Origin: Sphingomonas sp. PL-96
Lineage (GTDB): Bacteria; Pseudomonadota; Alphaproteobacteria; Sphingomonadales; Sphingomonadaceae
DNA: 64,000 nt
Reading direction: 5' to 3'
Assembly (NCBI RefSeq): GCF_020707215.1
Contig: NZ_JAJFET010000001.1
Location: 186,001-250,000 of the forward strand
Shown here: positions 16,273 to 25,329 of the stretch, piece by piece
How the letters are laid out: the number at the start of each line of letters is the position of its first letter
How positions within the stretch are numbered: the first letter of the stretch is position 1
Notes under the pieces: generated by a model
What the model saw: only the letters and a program-made list of their open reading frames with translations
Database searches by the model: none
What the model was told of the DNA's origin: nothing
Made by a program: the position numbers and the translations under genes

Positions 16273-16304
16273 GTTGCGCCCCCAGAGGCCTTCTGGGGGG
16301 CAAC
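16273..16304 (+). promoter_or_regulatory. Strong hairpin upstream of the CHAP-domain gene
   Basis: The arms GTTGC(G)CCCCCAGA and TCTGGGGGGCAAC pair over 13 bases with a single bulged G and a short GGCCT-type loop. The hairpin sits about 120 bases upstream of the next start and is not followed by a T run on either strand. It could be an RNA element in the leader of the CHAP gene or an end structure for the divergent lipoprotein transcript. Confidence 0.45.
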
Positions 16305-16424
16305 CATCGACGCCTAAACACGCTTCGTCGGAAAAGGTTCCATCGACGAAGTGCATGGGGTTTCGCGGCAGCAAAAACCCTGCTTCACACACTTCCACGA
16401 GCTTCAACGACCTTTGGGGGGTCC

Positions 16425-16964
16425 ATGAATTTCCGGGCTTTTGCAGCGCGTTTTGCGCTGACGCTATCGCTTTGCCTGCTGACGACCGCACCGGCTGAGG
16501 CACGCTTCTGGCAGTGCGCTCCCTATGCCCGCGAGATTTCCGGCATCGACATTCATGGCAACGCCAACACCTGGTGGGGCCAGGCGGCGGGCAAGTACCA
16601 GCGCGGTGCGACCCCCAAGGAAGGCGCCGTCCTGTCGTTCGAATCGACCCGCCGCATGCGCCTGGGCCATGTTGCGATGGTGTCCAAGGTTCTGAACGAG
16701 CGCGAAGTTCTGCTGACCCATGCCAACTGGTCGCGCCGCGGCGGCATCGAGCGCGACGTGCGGGCGGTGGACGTGTCGGCGGCGGGTGACTGGAGCGAAG
16801 TGCGCGTGTGGTTCGGCCCGGTCGGCGGCCTGGGCACCTCGAGCTACCCCACTAACGGCTTCATCTATTCGGGCCAAGCGCCGCAGGGCGAGACCTTTGC
16901 GCCGGTGCAGGTCGCCAGCGGCGGCAACACCATCGGCAAGGGCATCACCGCGCTGGTCGACTGA
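16425..16964 (+). CDS. Secreted CHAP-domain peptidase/amidase
   Basis: A 179-residue exported protein with a signal peptide ending near TAPAEA. A CHAP domain follows directly: the nucleophile Cys is in WQCAPYAREISG, the His in RLGHVAMVSKV, and the supporting polar residue in LLTHANW. CHAP enzymes cut peptidoglycan cross-bridges or stem peptides, so this is probably an envelope hydrolase. The C-terminal 50 residues are Gly/Ser/Thr-rich. A GGGGGG run lies close to the start and may serve as a weak ribosome-binding site. A strong hairpin lies in its leader and a strong terminator follows its stop. Confidence 0.85.
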   Translation: MNFRAFAARFALTLSLCLLTTAPAEARFWQCAPYAREISGIDIHGNANTWWGQAAGKYQRGATPKEGAVLSFESTRRMRLGHVAMVSKVLNEREVLLTHANWSRRGGIERDVRAVDVSAAGDWSEVRVWFGPVGGLGTSSYPTNGFIYSGQAPQGETFAPVQVASGGNTIGKGITALVD

Positions 16965-16991
16965 TCGGCCGAGAGCCGAACGTACTGGAAC

Positions 16992-17027
16992 AAGAAGGGC
17001 CGGAGGAGCGATCCTCCGGCCCTTCTT
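16992..17027. terminator. Bidirectional intrinsic terminator between CHAP and msrB genes
   Basis: A perfect 16-base stem (AAGAAGGGCCGGAGGA against its complement) is closed by a GCGA tetraloop and flanked by A-rich and T-rich arms, so it can act on both strands. It lies between two convergent genes. Its core recurs at 23239-23266. Confidence 0.9.
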
Positions 17028-17065
17028 GCTTGCGGATGGTGCCGTAGCGGAGCGTGTAGCGGGCT

Positions 17066-17563
17066 TTACGCCCTCGGACGAAACGTCATCGCCACGCCAT
17101 TCATGCAATAGCGCTTGCCGGTGGGCTTGGGACCATCGTCGAAGACATGGCCTAGGTGGCCGGCGCAGCGGGCGCAGCGGACTTCGGTGCGCGCCATCCA
17201 CAGCGAGCGGTCCTCGTGCGTCGCGACGGCTCCGCGCAGCGGCGCCCAGAAGCTCGGCCAGCCGGTGCCGCTTTCGAACTTGGTGGTCGACGCAAAGAGC
17301 GGCTGGCCACAGCCCGCGCACGCAAAGGTACCGGCGCGCTTCTCCTTGTTGAGCGGGCTGGAATAGGGGCGCTCGGTGCCTTCCTCCCGCAGGACGCGGT
17401 ACTGGGCCGGGCTGAGGCGCGCCCGCCATTGTGCGTCGCTGAGCTGGAAGGGGGCGGCCGGCGCCGCATCGCTGTCGGCCGCGCACGCACCGATCGCCAG
17501 CGCGGTGCCGCCCAAACCGACCAGCCCCAGCAGGCGACGGCGATCAACAAGATACTGTGTCAT
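17066..17563 (-). CDS. msrB: Peptide methionine-R-sulfoxide reductase, exported (MsrB)
   Basis: A 165-residue enzyme that reduces methionine-R-sulfoxide in proteins. The reductase domain begins at about residue 40 ([20 protein letters not shown]) and contains the two CxxC zinc pairs (CAGC and CARC), the substrate loop [11 protein letters not shown] and the catalytic Cys in [11 protein letters not shown]. The N terminus, [20 protein letters not shown] followed by Cys, combines a twin-Arg motif with a lipobox, so it is probably a Tat-exported lipoprotein in the periplasm. The start is the ATG that opens this signal. It converges on the CHAP gene across a strong terminator. Confidence 0.93.
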   Translation of the reverse strand: MTQYLVDRRRLLGLVGLGGTALAIGACAADSDAAPAAPFQLSDAQWRARLSPAQYRVLREEGTERPYSSPLNKEKRAGTFACAGCGQPLFASTTKFESGTGWPSFWAPLRGAVATHEDRSLWMARTEVRCARCAGHLGHVFDDGPKPTGKRYCMNGVAMTFRPRA

Positions 17564-17609
17564 CAACCGCTTAGATGGGAAGGCGCAACCGAGGTTTCCA
17601 GCAGTCCCT

Positions 17610-18839
17610 TCAGCGCCCGAGCAGCTTGGCCAGGCGGAATTTCGGTCCCGCCGACTGCAGCACGCCGCGGCGGAACAGCCGCGCGCCGAGCGTGATGGTG
17701 AGGGCCACCCACAAGACCTGCCACCCGATCGCGAGCAGATGCGGCCAGAGCTCCGGCCGGTTCGCCGCACGCGCCGCCATGGCGAAGGGCGAACTGAACG
17801 GAAACCCCTCGGCAATCGTGGCGATCCAGCTGCCCGGCTTGCCGGCTGCGGCCAGCGACAGCGCAAACATGCCCATCTGGAACAGGGTCAGCGGCAGCGA
17901 CAGCATCTGGATCTCACGCGGGGTAGACGCCTGCGCGCCGATGCCCAGGAACACCGCGCCCAGCAGCAGAAAGGCGGCGGCGAAATAGATGGCGAACAGC
18001 AGCGTGAACACCGGCAGGCCGACGGCTGGCGCGAGGCCGGTCAGCGCCGCAGCCGCGTCGCCGGGCAGGAGCGCGCCGACATTGCCGATCAGCGTGCCCC
18101 AGAACAGCACGAACAGGATCGCGACGCCGAACATGCCGATGAGCTTGCCCAGGAACACCGCCTCAAGCGGTACGGCGGCGGCAAGCACCTCGATCACCTT
18201 GTTGGAGCGTTCCTCGGCCATGGTGCCGACGGCCTGGCTGGCGAGGATCAGCGTGACGGCGAACAGCGCGATCACCGCCGCGCCCGCGGCCGCATTCTTG
18301 CCGCCGATGGTGCCGGTCGCGCGCGCGATCTGTTCGAACTGCGGCTGGCTGGCCGGGCCGTCGACTCCCGAGCGATGGTCCCGCGCGACCTGTTCAGCGA
18401 GCATCGCCAGGTACTTCGACATGCGCGACATGGGATTGGCGTGAAGGATGTGCGGACGTTCGGGCGATCCGTAGAGCACGGCCGGGACGTCGCGATCGTC
18501 CTCTGCCAGCAAGCGCCGGGCCTGCGCCGCCGGATCGCTTTCCGGCGTCACGACCTCCAGCGCCGGTGGCAGCGCCTCTTGCGACAGGAAGTCGCGCGCG
18601 GCGTGGTCGGCGGCGAGGAAGCGGGCGGCGTCGGCCGGCCCCGCGATGGCGTAGAGCCGCTCGCGGTCCTCGCCGCTTTCGCCCACCGCGCGCGCGCCGA
18701 TGCTGCCCAGCGCGCCGAAGCTTGCGAACAGCATCGGCGCGAGCAGGAAGATCAGGAAGGTGGGGGTCAGCACTGTGGCGATGAAGTCGCGCCGGGCGAC
18801 CGTCAGCGTCTGACGCAGCGTGCGGCGGAGCGTATTCAT
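17610..18839 (-). CDS. ABC-2 type transporter permease (NatB-like)
   Basis: A 409-residue membrane protein with one helix near the N terminus ([20 protein letters not shown]), a large extracytoplasmic domain (about residues 50-180), then five to six helices in the C-terminal half. This is the architecture of the NatB/YhaP branch of ABC-2 permeases. Conserved segments include [20 protein letters not shown]. The gene overlaps the ATPase gene by four bases, so the two form one exporter. Family members export ions, drugs or lipids; the substrate is unknown here. Confidence 0.88.
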   Translation of the reverse strand: MNTLRRTLRQTLTVARRDFIATVLTPTFLIFLLAPMLFASFGALGSIGARAVGESGEDRERLYAIAGPADAARFLAADHAARDFLSQEALPPALEVVTPESDPAAQARRLLAEDDRDVPAVLYGSPERPHILHANPMSRMSKYLAMLAEQVARDHRSGVDGPASQPQFEQIARATGTIGGKNAAAGAAVIALFAVTLILASQAVGTMAEERSNKVIEVLAAAVPLEAVFLGKLIGMFGVAILFVLFWGTLIGNVGALLPGDAAAALTGLAPAVGLPVFTLLFAIYFAAAFLLLGAVFLGIGAQASTPREIQMLSLPLTLFQMGMFALSLAAAGKPGSWIATIAEGFPFSSPFAMAARAANRPELWPHLLAIGWQVLWVALTITLGARLFRRGVLQSAGPKFRLAKLLGR

Positions 18840-19777
18840 GCGGGGGTTCCTTCGGCCGCGGCGGTGCCGACGATGCGCACGAACGCGTCGTGCAGTCCGG
18901 GGCGCTCGATCGACAGGCCGGCGATGCCGAAGCCGCCCGCGATCAGCTTGCCGAGCGTCTGCTCTATTCCTTGCTCAGGCACCGAAAAGGTCCAGCCGTC
19001 GCCCTGGCGATCGCGGCGGGCGTCCGCCGGCAGCAGCGTCGTGATGCCGTCGCCGGGGTCACGCGGCACATAATGGGCGCGCATCGGCAGGGTGCCGCGT
19101 GCTTCCGCGACCGTGCCCTCGAACCGGCGCTTGCCGCCGGCGATGATGGCGAGGCGGTCGCACAGCCGTTCGGCATGGGCCATGACATGGGTGGAGAACA
19201 GGATGGTGGCGCCGCGGTCGCGCTCTGCCATCACCAGCCCCTCCAGACGTTCCTGGTTGACGGGATCCAGGCCGGAGAAGGGTTCGTCGAGCACCAGGAA
19301 CTCGGGCTCGTGCACCACCGAGCCGAGCAGCTGGACGAACTGGGCCATGCCCTTCGACAGCTTGCGGATCTTGGTGTCCACCGAGTCGCCCAACCCTGCG
19401 CGCTCCATCATCACCGCGGCACGCTTGCGCCCGGTCGCCCAATCGAGGCCGCGCAGCGCGCCCATGAAGGCGATCGCCTCGCGCGCCTTCATGCCGGGAT
19501 ACAGTCCGCGCTCCTCGGGGAGGTAGCCGACCCGGTCGGAAGCATCGCGCGGCGCATCATGCCCGAGCAGGCAGCGCTTGCCCGCGTCGGGCTCGATGAT
19601 GCCCAGCAGCATGCGCAGCGTCGTGGTTTTGCCGGCACCATTGGGACCCAGCACGCCATAGACGGCGCCGGTCGGCACCTGCAGGTCGATGCCGTCGACG
19701 ACGCGGCGTTCGCCGAAGCGCTTGACCAGCCCGGTCGCGGTCAGGGCGAGGCCGGAGGCGCCACCTGTCGTATCCAT
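18836..19777 (-). CDS. ABC transporter ATP-binding protein (NatA-like)
   Basis: A 313-residue ATPase with Walker A GPNGAGKTT, Q-loop region YLPEERGLYPG, signature-like KLSKGMAQFVQL (the usual LSGGQ is LSKGM, as in NatA-type proteins), Walker B FLVLDEPFSGLD and H-loop STHVM. The C-terminal 80 residues form the accessory domain typical of this subfamily. It drives the permease encoded immediately downstream and overlaps it by four bases. It is divergent from queG, with about 95 bases between them for promoters. Confidence 0.92.
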   Translation of the reverse strand: MDTTGGASGLALTATGLVKRFGERRVVDGIDLQVPTGAVYGVLGPNGAGKTTTLRMLLGIIEPDAGKRCLLGHDAPRDASDRVGYLPEERGLYPGMKAREAIAFMGALRGLDWATGRKRAAVMMERAGLGDSVDTKIRKLSKGMAQFVQLLGSVVHEPEFLVLDEPFSGLDPVNQERLEGLVMAERDRGATILFSTHVMAHAERLCDRLAIIAGGKRRFEGTVAEARGTLPMRAHYVPRDPGDGITTLLPADARRDRQGDGWTFSVPEQGIEQTLGKLIAGGFGIAGLSIERPGLHDAFVRIVGTAAAEGTPA

Positions 19778-19871
19778 TCCGCCCCCCTCTCACACCCCGT
19801 CCGCGATCAACGCACACGTATCGACGCGTACGGGGGTGCTGTGTTGTTTGAAGCCGTGGTAGCGGGGCGGC

Positions 19872-20993
19872 GTGGACCAGCACAAGTCCTTGGAAACGCG
19901 CATCCGGGAGAAGGCGGCGGAGCTCGGCTTTGCCGCCTGCGGTTTCGCGCGTGCCGATGCCGCGCCCAAGACGGCGGCGCGGCTGCGCGAATGGCTGGAT
20001 GCAGGGCGCCACGGCAGCATGATCTGGATGGAGGAGCGCGCGCACCATCGCGGCTCGCCGGCTGGCCTGTGGCCGGACGTGCGGTCGGTGATCGCGCTGG
20101 GCATGAGCTATGCACCGGCGCGCGATCCGCTGGCGCTGGCAGGGGTAGGCGACCGCGGGCGCATCTCCGTCTATGCGCAGGGTGCCGATTATCACGATGT
20201 CGTGAAAAAGGCGCTGAAGGCGCTCGGCCGCTGGCTGGCGCAGGAAGCGGGCTGCGACCTCAAGGTGTTCGTGGACACCGCGCCGGTGATGGAAAAACCG
20301 CTGGCGGAAGCCGCGGGGCTCGGCTGGCAGGGCAAGCACACTAACCTCATCAGCCGGGCGCACGGCAGCTGGCTGTTCCTGGGGGCCATCTACACGACGC
20401 TGGAGCTGGTGCCGGAGGGAAGCTCCGGCGGCACCTGCGGAACCTGCGATGCCTGCCAGCGCGCGTGCCCGACCGATGCGTTTCCCGCGCCCTATCAGAT
20501 CGATGCGCGGCGGTGCGTGAGCTACCTCACCATCGAGCACGCAGGACCGATCCCAGCGGCGCTGCGGCCGGGCATCGGCAACCGCATCTATGGCTGCGAC
20601 GATTGCCTGGCGGTGTGCCCGTGGAACAAGTTCGCGGCTACCGCAGCGGCGAACAAGGCCTTTGTGCCGCGCGCCGAGCTGGCGGCGCCCCGGCTCGCGG
20701 ATCTGATGGCGCTCGACGATCCGGGCTTCCGACAGGTGTTCGCGGGTTCGCCGATCAAGCGGATCGGGCGCGACCGGATGGTACGCAACGCGCTGGTGGC
20801 GGCGGGGAACAGCGGGGATGCGGCGCTGGTGGCACCGGTCGCCCGGCTGCTGGACGATCCCGCCCCGGTGGTGCGCGGTGCTGCGGTGTGGGCGTTGGGA
20901 CGGCTGGATCAGGACCGGTTCGCGAGCGAGCGGGCTGCGCGGCTGGCGAAAGAGGATGATGCGGACGTCCGGACGGAGTGGCAGCCGATCTGA
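19872..20993 (+). CDS. queG: Epoxyqueuosine reductase QueG
   Basis: A 373-residue cobalamin- and iron-sulfur-dependent enzyme for the last step of queuosine synthesis in tRNA. Two ferredoxin-type clusters are visible: [16 protein letters not shown] and [13 protein letters not shown]. The N-terminal segment [16 protein letters not shown] (here [20 protein letters not shown]) and a C-terminal HEAT-like repeat part ([12 protein letters not shown]) match the family's full length. The start is GTG at 19872. It is divergent from the NatA-like gene and convergent with the lipoprotein gene downstream. Confidence 0.95.
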   Translation: MDQHKSLETRIREKAAELGFAACGFARADAAPKTAARLREWLDAGRHGSMIWMEERAHHRGSPAGLWPDVRSVIALGMSYAPARDPLALAGVGDRGRISVYAQGADYHDVVKKALKALGRWLAQEAGCDLKVFVDTAPVMEKPLAEAAGLGWQGKHTNLISRAHGSWLFLGAIYTTLELVPEGSSGGTCGTCDACQRACPTDAFPAPYQIDARRCVSYLTIEHAGPIPAALRPGIGNRIYGCDDCLAVCPWNKFAATAAANKAFVPRAELAAPRLADLMALDDPGFRQVFAGSPIKRIGRDRMVRNALVAAGNSGDAALVAPVARLLDDPAPVVRGAAVWALGRLDQDRFASERAARLAKEDDADVRTEWQPI

Positions 20994-21008
20994 ACCTCCG
21001 AAAACCCG

Positions 21009-21029
21009 TATCCCTGCGAAGGGCAGGGA
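21009..21029. repeat. Short intergenic palindrome (REP-like), copy A
   Basis: TCCCTGC and GCAGGGA form a hairpin just after the queG stop. The same unit, GTATCCCTGCG followed by the reverse arm, recurs at 32009-32028. It lies between convergent genes and may help end transcription. Confidence 0.6.
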
Positions 21030-21039
21030 AGGTGGCTTC

Positions 21040-21417
21040 TTACCGCCCACCCTCTCGCCGCACCAGCGCGGCGACGCAGCTGGCGCGGTCGATCGGGGCG
21101 CCGTTGCGCTGGCGGGCGTCGACATAAGTGACCACGGGCGTGCCGCCGTTCTTGGGCGCATAGAGATAGGCGTCGAGGACGCAGATGTCGGAACCGAACT
21201 GCATTTTGTGGCCGGCGCCCTCGGTAAGATCGGCATCGGGCTTGCCGAACAGCTTGGTGAGGGCGTTGGCGGGCTGGCCCAGGATGCGCTCCAGTCCGAT
21301 CGAGCTGTAGGCGGCGCTCGGCGGGGGCGGGGGGAGCTTGCCGGCGCCGGTGTCGGGCACTGTCGCACAGCCGGCCAGGCTCGTGCCCAGCAACGCCAAT
21401 CCTGCCCAATGCCTCAT
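21040..21417 (-). CDS. Small lipoprotein, hypothetical
   Basis: A 125-residue protein with a lipobox (TSLAGC, Cys about 17), a Pro-rich linker and a compact C-terminal domain (IGLERILGQPANALTKLFGK, then FGSDICVLDAYLY). The domain resembles small outer-membrane assembly-like repeats with a GxP..L..LFG pattern, but I do not claim a family. Its start overlaps the stop of the upstream membrane-protein gene (ATGA), so the two are cotranscribed. Confidence 0.7.
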   Translation of the reverse strand: MRHWAGLALLGTSLAGCATVPDTGAGKLPPPPPSAAYSSIGLERILGQPANALTKLFGKPDADLTEGAGHKMQFGSDICVLDAYLYAPKNGGTPVVTYVDARQRNGAPIDRASCVAALVRREGGR

Positions 21418-22097
21418 TTGCCGCGCCTTTCGTGAAACCAGTGGGTCGCCATCGCCGCGCCGAGCACGGGGGCGACGAAGTTGACGAGCGGAACCATGAG
21501 CAGGCCGGTGCCCGCAAGCCCCAGCAGCAGCCGTCCGCCGCCTGTGCCGCTCCGCCAGCCGCGCATTGCGGCGGCCGGCAGGTGGCGCGCCGCGACCATG
21601 TCGCCCAGATCGCGACCGAGCAGCCAGCCATTGACCAGGAAAAAGGCGATTGCAGTGCCGACACCGGTTGCGAGCAGCACCAGATAGAGGGGGCTGAGCA
21701 GCAGGTTGACCGCGATCACCCGGCCGGCCGAACCCAGCCCCATTGCGACCCCGCGCGCGAACGGCACCGGCCGGGCCGAGGCGAGTGCCGCCGGATAATG
21801 GCGTGCCTCGACCGCGGCGACCACCTCGTCCGCGAAGATGCCGGTAACGGCAATGGCGACGGCGCGGAACAGCAGCCAGGCGAGGCCCACCGTTGCGATC
21901 ACCGCCGCCGCTGCCGCGAGATCGCCGACGCCGCTTCCCCAATGCAGGCCATCGCGCACCATCGCGCGGGCGCCGAGCGCAAAGCAGGCGGCGAGCGCCA
22001 GGAACAGCAGCAGCGTCACGACCAGCGACTTCACCAGCACGGCCAGGATGCGCCGGTCGCCGAGCTGGGCGATCGAGAGGAAAAGGGCGCGGATCAT
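21414..22097 (-). CDS. EI24/CysZ-like membrane protein
   Basis: A 227-residue protein with four to five hydrophobic helices and the EI24-type pattern: an N-terminal pair of helices (SLVVTLLLFLALAACFALGA), a central amphipathic part, and the GWLLGRDLGDMVAARHL segment late in the chain. Members include sulfate permease CysZ, but many EI24 proteins have no known role. ATG 22097 is used; the frame could extend to a TTG at 22133, but no ribosome-binding site supports it. It overlaps the lipoprotein gene by four bases. Confidence 0.8.
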   Translation of the reverse strand: MIRALFLSIAQLGDRRILAVLVKSLVVTLLLFLALAACFALGARAMVRDGLHWGSGVGDLAAAAAVIATVGLAWLLFRAVAIAVTGIFADEVVAAVEARHYPAALASARPVPFARGVAMGLGSAGRVIAVNLLLSPLYLVLLATGVGTAIAFFLVNGWLLGRDLGDMVAARHLPAAAMRGWRSGTGGGRLLLGLAGTGLLMVPLVNFVAPVLGAAMATHWFHERRGK

Positions 22098-22201
22098 GGG
22101 CGTGGGAATGGGGGCGGCGTGCGGCCCCGTCAACGCGGTTGCGCGGGGCGGCGGCGCTCTTTACCGCAAGCACGTTTGCGGATCCCGCACTGGAGACTGA
22201 C

Positions 22202-23200
22202 TTGACCGAACCCACTTACGACGTCGTCGCGATCGGCAACGCGATCGTCGACATCCTCGCCCAGGCCGAAGATTCGTTCCTCGAAGCGGAAGGCATGAAC
22301 AAGGGCTCGATGCAGCTCGTCTTCTCGCCGGCGGAAGCCGATGCGCTCTATGCCAAGATGGGTCCGGGGCGCGAGGTTTCGGGTGGGTCGGCGGCGAACA
22401 CCATCGCAGGCATCGCGGCGCTGGGCGGCAAGTGCGGCTTCATCGGCCAGGTCGCCGACGACCAGCTCGGCAAGGTGTTCGCGCATGACGTGCGTGCGGT
22501 CGGCATCCGCTTCGACACCGCGGTGCGTGCGGGCGATCCCAGCACGGCGCGCTGCCTGATCTTTGTGACGCCGGATGGCCAGCGCACGATGAACACCTTC
22601 CTGGGCGCGTCGCAGTTCCTGCCCGAGGCGGCGCTCGACCGTGCCATGATCGCCGACGCGGCGATCTTGTACCTGGAAGGCTATCTGTGGGATCCGGAAG
22701 AGCCCCGCCAGGCGATGCGCGCCGCAATCGAGGTCGCGCGCGAAGCGGGCCGCAAGGTCGCCTTTACCCTGTCGGACGTGTTCTGCATTTCGCGCCACGG
22801 CGACGATTTCCGCACGCTGCTGGCGGACGGCATGATCGACATCCTCTTCGCGAACGAGAATGAGCTGCTGGCACTCGCCCAGGTCGAGGGCTTTGACGCG
22901 GCCGTCGCCAAGATCGCGCCGCAGGTGCCGACGCTGGTCGTGACTCGCGGCGAGCAGGGTGCGATTGCGGTCGTGAACGGCGAGCAGGTGGCGGCTCCGG
23001 CCGAGCCGGTCGCGGCGGTGGTGGACACCACCGGTGCGGGCGACCTGTTCGCGGCGGGTTTCCTCCACGGCCAGGCGCAGGGCCGCAGCGTGGCGGATTC
23101 GCTGCGCATGGGCGCGATCTGCGCGGCGGAGATCATCTCCCACTATGGCGCGCGCCCGAACGTCGACCTGAAGAAGCTGATCGCCGACAAGCTCGGCTGA
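22202..23200 (+). CDS. Adenosine kinase (PfkB family)
   Basis: A 332-residue sugar/nucleoside kinase of the ribokinase fold. The substrate-side Gly-rich motif is GGSAANTIAGIAALGG, and the ATP/anion-hole motif with the catalytic Asp is DTTGAGDLFAAGFLHG. The central lid and overall length match adenosine-kinase-like proteins of alphaproteobacteria, which phosphorylate adenosine to AMP. Other PfkB substrates cannot be excluded. The start is a TTG at 22202 with GGAGA about nine bases upstream. A strong terminator follows the stop. Confidence 0.85.
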   Translation: MTEPTYDVVAIGNAIVDILAQAEDSFLEAEGMNKGSMQLVFSPAEADALYAKMGPGREVSGGSAANTIAGIAALGGKCGFIGQVADDQLGKVFAHDVRAVGIRFDTAVRAGDPSTARCLIFVTPDGQRTMNTFLGASQFLPEAALDRAMIADAAILYLEGYLWDPEEPRQAMRAAIEVAREAGRKVAFTLSDVFCISRHGDDFRTLLADGMIDILFANENELLALAQVEGFDAAVAKIAPQVPTLVVTRGEQGAIAVVNGEQVAAPAEPVAAVVDTTGAGDLFAAGFLHGQAQGRSVADSLRMGAICAAEIISHYGARPNVDLKKLIADKLG

Positions 23201-23235
23201 CGCGGAATGCGGGCGCGACCCGCAGCCGCAAAAAG

Positions 23236-23269
23236 AAAGGGGCCGGAGGAGCGATCCTCCGGCCCCTTT
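23236..23269. terminator. Bidirectional intrinsic terminator after the adenosine kinase gene
   Basis: A 15-base perfect stem (AAAGGGGCCGGAGGA with its complement) with a GCGA loop and T-rich tail. It lies between convergent genes and shares an identical core of about 26 bases with the terminator at 16992-17027. Confidence 0.9.
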
Positions 23270-23283
23270 TTGTTGGGCGAACC

Positions 23284-24825
23284 TCAGCGGGTGCCGGGCG
23301 TGTCCCCATAGGCGTCTGCCTCTGGCACATCGATCAGCCCGCGGCCGAGGTGGCTCTTGCGGAAGCCATAGGCGAAATAGACCACCAGGCCGATTGCGCC
23401 CCATACCGGCAGCACCAGCTTCGCGTCCGGCGGCAGGAACCAGTAGAGCACGACGCAGCCGACCATCGTGAGCGGCCCCACCACATACACGAGCGGGGTG
23501 CGGAACGGGCGGTGGCGGGTGGGCTCGGTCTTGCGCAGCCGCATGACCGCGATCGCGACCATGAAGAAGGCGAACAGCGTACCGGCATTGGCGATGTCGG
23601 CGAGCTTGCCGACCGGCAGGAAGGCGGCCGCGAACGTCACGCCCAGGCCGGTGATGCCGGTGATGATGTGCGGCGTCTTCCACTTGGGGTGGATCGTCGA
23701 CAGCTTCTCCGGCAGCAGGCCGTCGCGCGCCATCACGAAGAACATGCGGGTCTGGCCATAGATCATGACCAGGATGACCGAGGGCAGCGCCAGGAAGGCG
23801 GCGAGGCCGATCAGGTTGCCGATGTTGAGATAGCCGATCTGGCGCAGGACATGGGCGAGCGCTTCCTTGGAGCAGGACAGCGGCTCGGCAGCGGCGGCGC
23901 TGATCGCAGCGCAGCGGGCGGCAAGCTCGGTCGAGCCCGGGGCCAGCCAGGTGCCGTCGGCGGCGGTGACCGGCTGCGCGCCGATCGGCGAGCCGATCGC
24001 GCCGGCCGCCACCAGCATGTAGAAGATGGTGCAGATGGCGAGGCTGCCGATCAGGCCGATCGGCACGTTGCGCTGCGGGTTCTTGGTCTCTTCGGCCGCG
24101 GTCGAGACCGCGTCGAAACCGACATAGGCGAAGAAGATCGAGGCAGCCGCACCGATCACGCCGGCGCCGGCACCGTCACCCCAGCCCTGCGGCATGAAGT
24201 TGCTGAAATTCTCCATGTGCATGGCCGGCACGGAAAGGGCGATAAAGGCGGTGAGCGCCGTCACCTTGATCGCGACCAGCACCGCATTGACCTTGGCGCT
24301 TTCGCTGGTGCCGACGATCAGCAGGGTCGTGATCAGCAGCGCAATCACTACCGCGGGCAGGTTGATGATGCCGCCCGCATAGGGGCCGGCGATGATCTCT
24401 TGCGGCAGGGTGATGCCGAACCAGCCCCCCAGCTGGCCGACGAAATAGCCGGACCAGCCGACCGACACGGCCGAGGCCGCCACCGCATATTCGAGGATCA
24501 GCGCCCAGCCCACCATCCAGGCGAGCAGCTCACCCATCACCGCATAGGTGTAGGTGTAGGCGGAGCCGGAGACCGGCACCATCGAGGCGAGCTCGGAGTA
24601 GCAGAGCGCGGCGACCGCGCAGACGGCACCGGCGATGATGAACGAGATCATCATGCCCGGGCCCGCCTTTTGCGCAGCCTCTGCGGTGAGCACGAAGATA
24701 CCCGTGCCGATGATGGCGCCGACGCCGAGCAGCGTGAGCTGCAGCGCGCCGAGCGAGCGATGGAGCGACTTTTTTTCGGCAGTCGCTAGAATGGCGTCGA
24801 GTGGTTTGACGCGCCCGAAGATCAT
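23284..24825 (-). CDS. Amino acid permease (APC superfamily)
   Basis: A 513-residue transporter with about twelve membrane helices. The N-terminal pattern LQLTLLGVGAIIGTGIFVLT is the hallmark first helix of APC carriers. Helix pairs continue through FFAYVGFDAVSTAAEETKNP, the conserved loop between helices 6 and 7, and PSVILVMIYGQTRMFFVMAR. The overall form is that of the YfnA/CAT-like cationic amino acid transporter group, with a long extracytoplasmic loop around residues 280-310. Specific substrate is unknown. It stands alone between a terminator and the HIT gene. Confidence 0.9.
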   Translation of the reverse strand: MIFGRVKPLDAILATAEKKSLHRSLGALQLTLLGVGAIIGTGIFVLTAEAAQKAGPGMMISFIIAGAVCAVAALCYSELASMVPVSGSAYTYTYAVMGELLAWMVGWALILEYAVAASAVSVGWSGYFVGQLGGWFGITLPQEIIAGPYAGGIINLPAVVIALLITTLLIVGTSESAKVNAVLVAIKVTALTAFIALSVPAMHMENFSNFMPQGWGDGAGAGVIGAAASIFFAYVGFDAVSTAAEETKNPQRNVPIGLIGSLAICTIFYMLVAAGAIGSPIGAQPVTAADGTWLAPGSTELAARCAAISAAAAEPLSCSKEALAHVLRQIGYLNIGNLIGLAAFLALPSVILVMIYGQTRMFFVMARDGLLPEKLSTIHPKWKTPHIITGITGLGVTFAAAFLPVGKLADIANAGTLFAFFMVAIAVMRLRKTEPTRHRPFRTPLVYVVGPLTMVGCVVLYWFLPPDAKLVLPVWGAIGLVVYFAYGFRKSHLGRGLIDVPEADAYGDTPGTR

Positions 24826-24930
24826 GCGGTTTTCCCCTGAACCGGTTCGTTTCGCAGCCGCGAAAGGGTGGAGCGTAAAGCTAAATCGAGTGCGCGCAAG
24901 GCGAATCCCTGCGGCGGCGCGGGGCGTTGC

Positions 24931-25308
24931 TCAACGCGCCAGCATCGGCCCCAGCGGTTGGCCGCCGAACAGATGGACGTGGAGGTGCGGCACTTCCTGC
25001 CCGCCATGGCCGCCGACGTTGGCGAGCAGGCGGTAGCCAGGCGCCACCAGCCCATGCTCGCGCGCGACATGGCCGACGGCGCGGACGAAGCCGGCGATCT
25101 CCGCATCGGGCGCACGCGCGCTGAAATCTTCCCAGGAGACATAGGCGCCCTTGGGGATCACCAGCACATGGACCGGTGCCTGCGGCGCGATGTCGTGAAA
25201 GGCGAGGGCGAAGTCGTCCTCATAGACGCGCTTTGCCGGGATCTCGCCGCGCAGGATCCGCGCAAAGATGTTGTTGTCGTCGTACGGGAGCGTGGCGTCG
25301 ATCGGCAT
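24931..25308 (-). CDS. HIT-family nucleotide-binding protein (HINT-like)
   Basis: A 125-residue histidine-triad protein. It begins MPIDATLPYDDNNIFARILR, has the conserved HVLVIPK segment and ends with the triad HLHVHLF. HIT proteins of this branch hydrolyse adenosine phosphoramidates or AMP-lysine conjugates. It lies just after hisE on the same strand (21 bases), so the two probably share a transcript, as seen in many alphaproteobacteria. Confidence 0.93.
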   Translation of the reverse strand: MPIDATLPYDDNNIFARILRGEIPAKRVYEDDFALAFHDIAPQAPVHVLVIPKGAYVSWEDFSARAPDAEIAGFVRAVGHVAREHGLVAPGYRLLANVGGHGGQEVPHLHVHLFGGQPLGPMLAR

Positions 25309-25329
25309 GGGCGGGTCCTTCGGATGGGG

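Noticed and set aside
17376..19073. Long open frame on the plus strand (565 codons)
   Set aside because: It runs antisense to the ABC-2 permease and ATPase genes, and its translation is Arg/Gln/His-rich low complexity, as expected of a shadow frame in GC-rich DNA.
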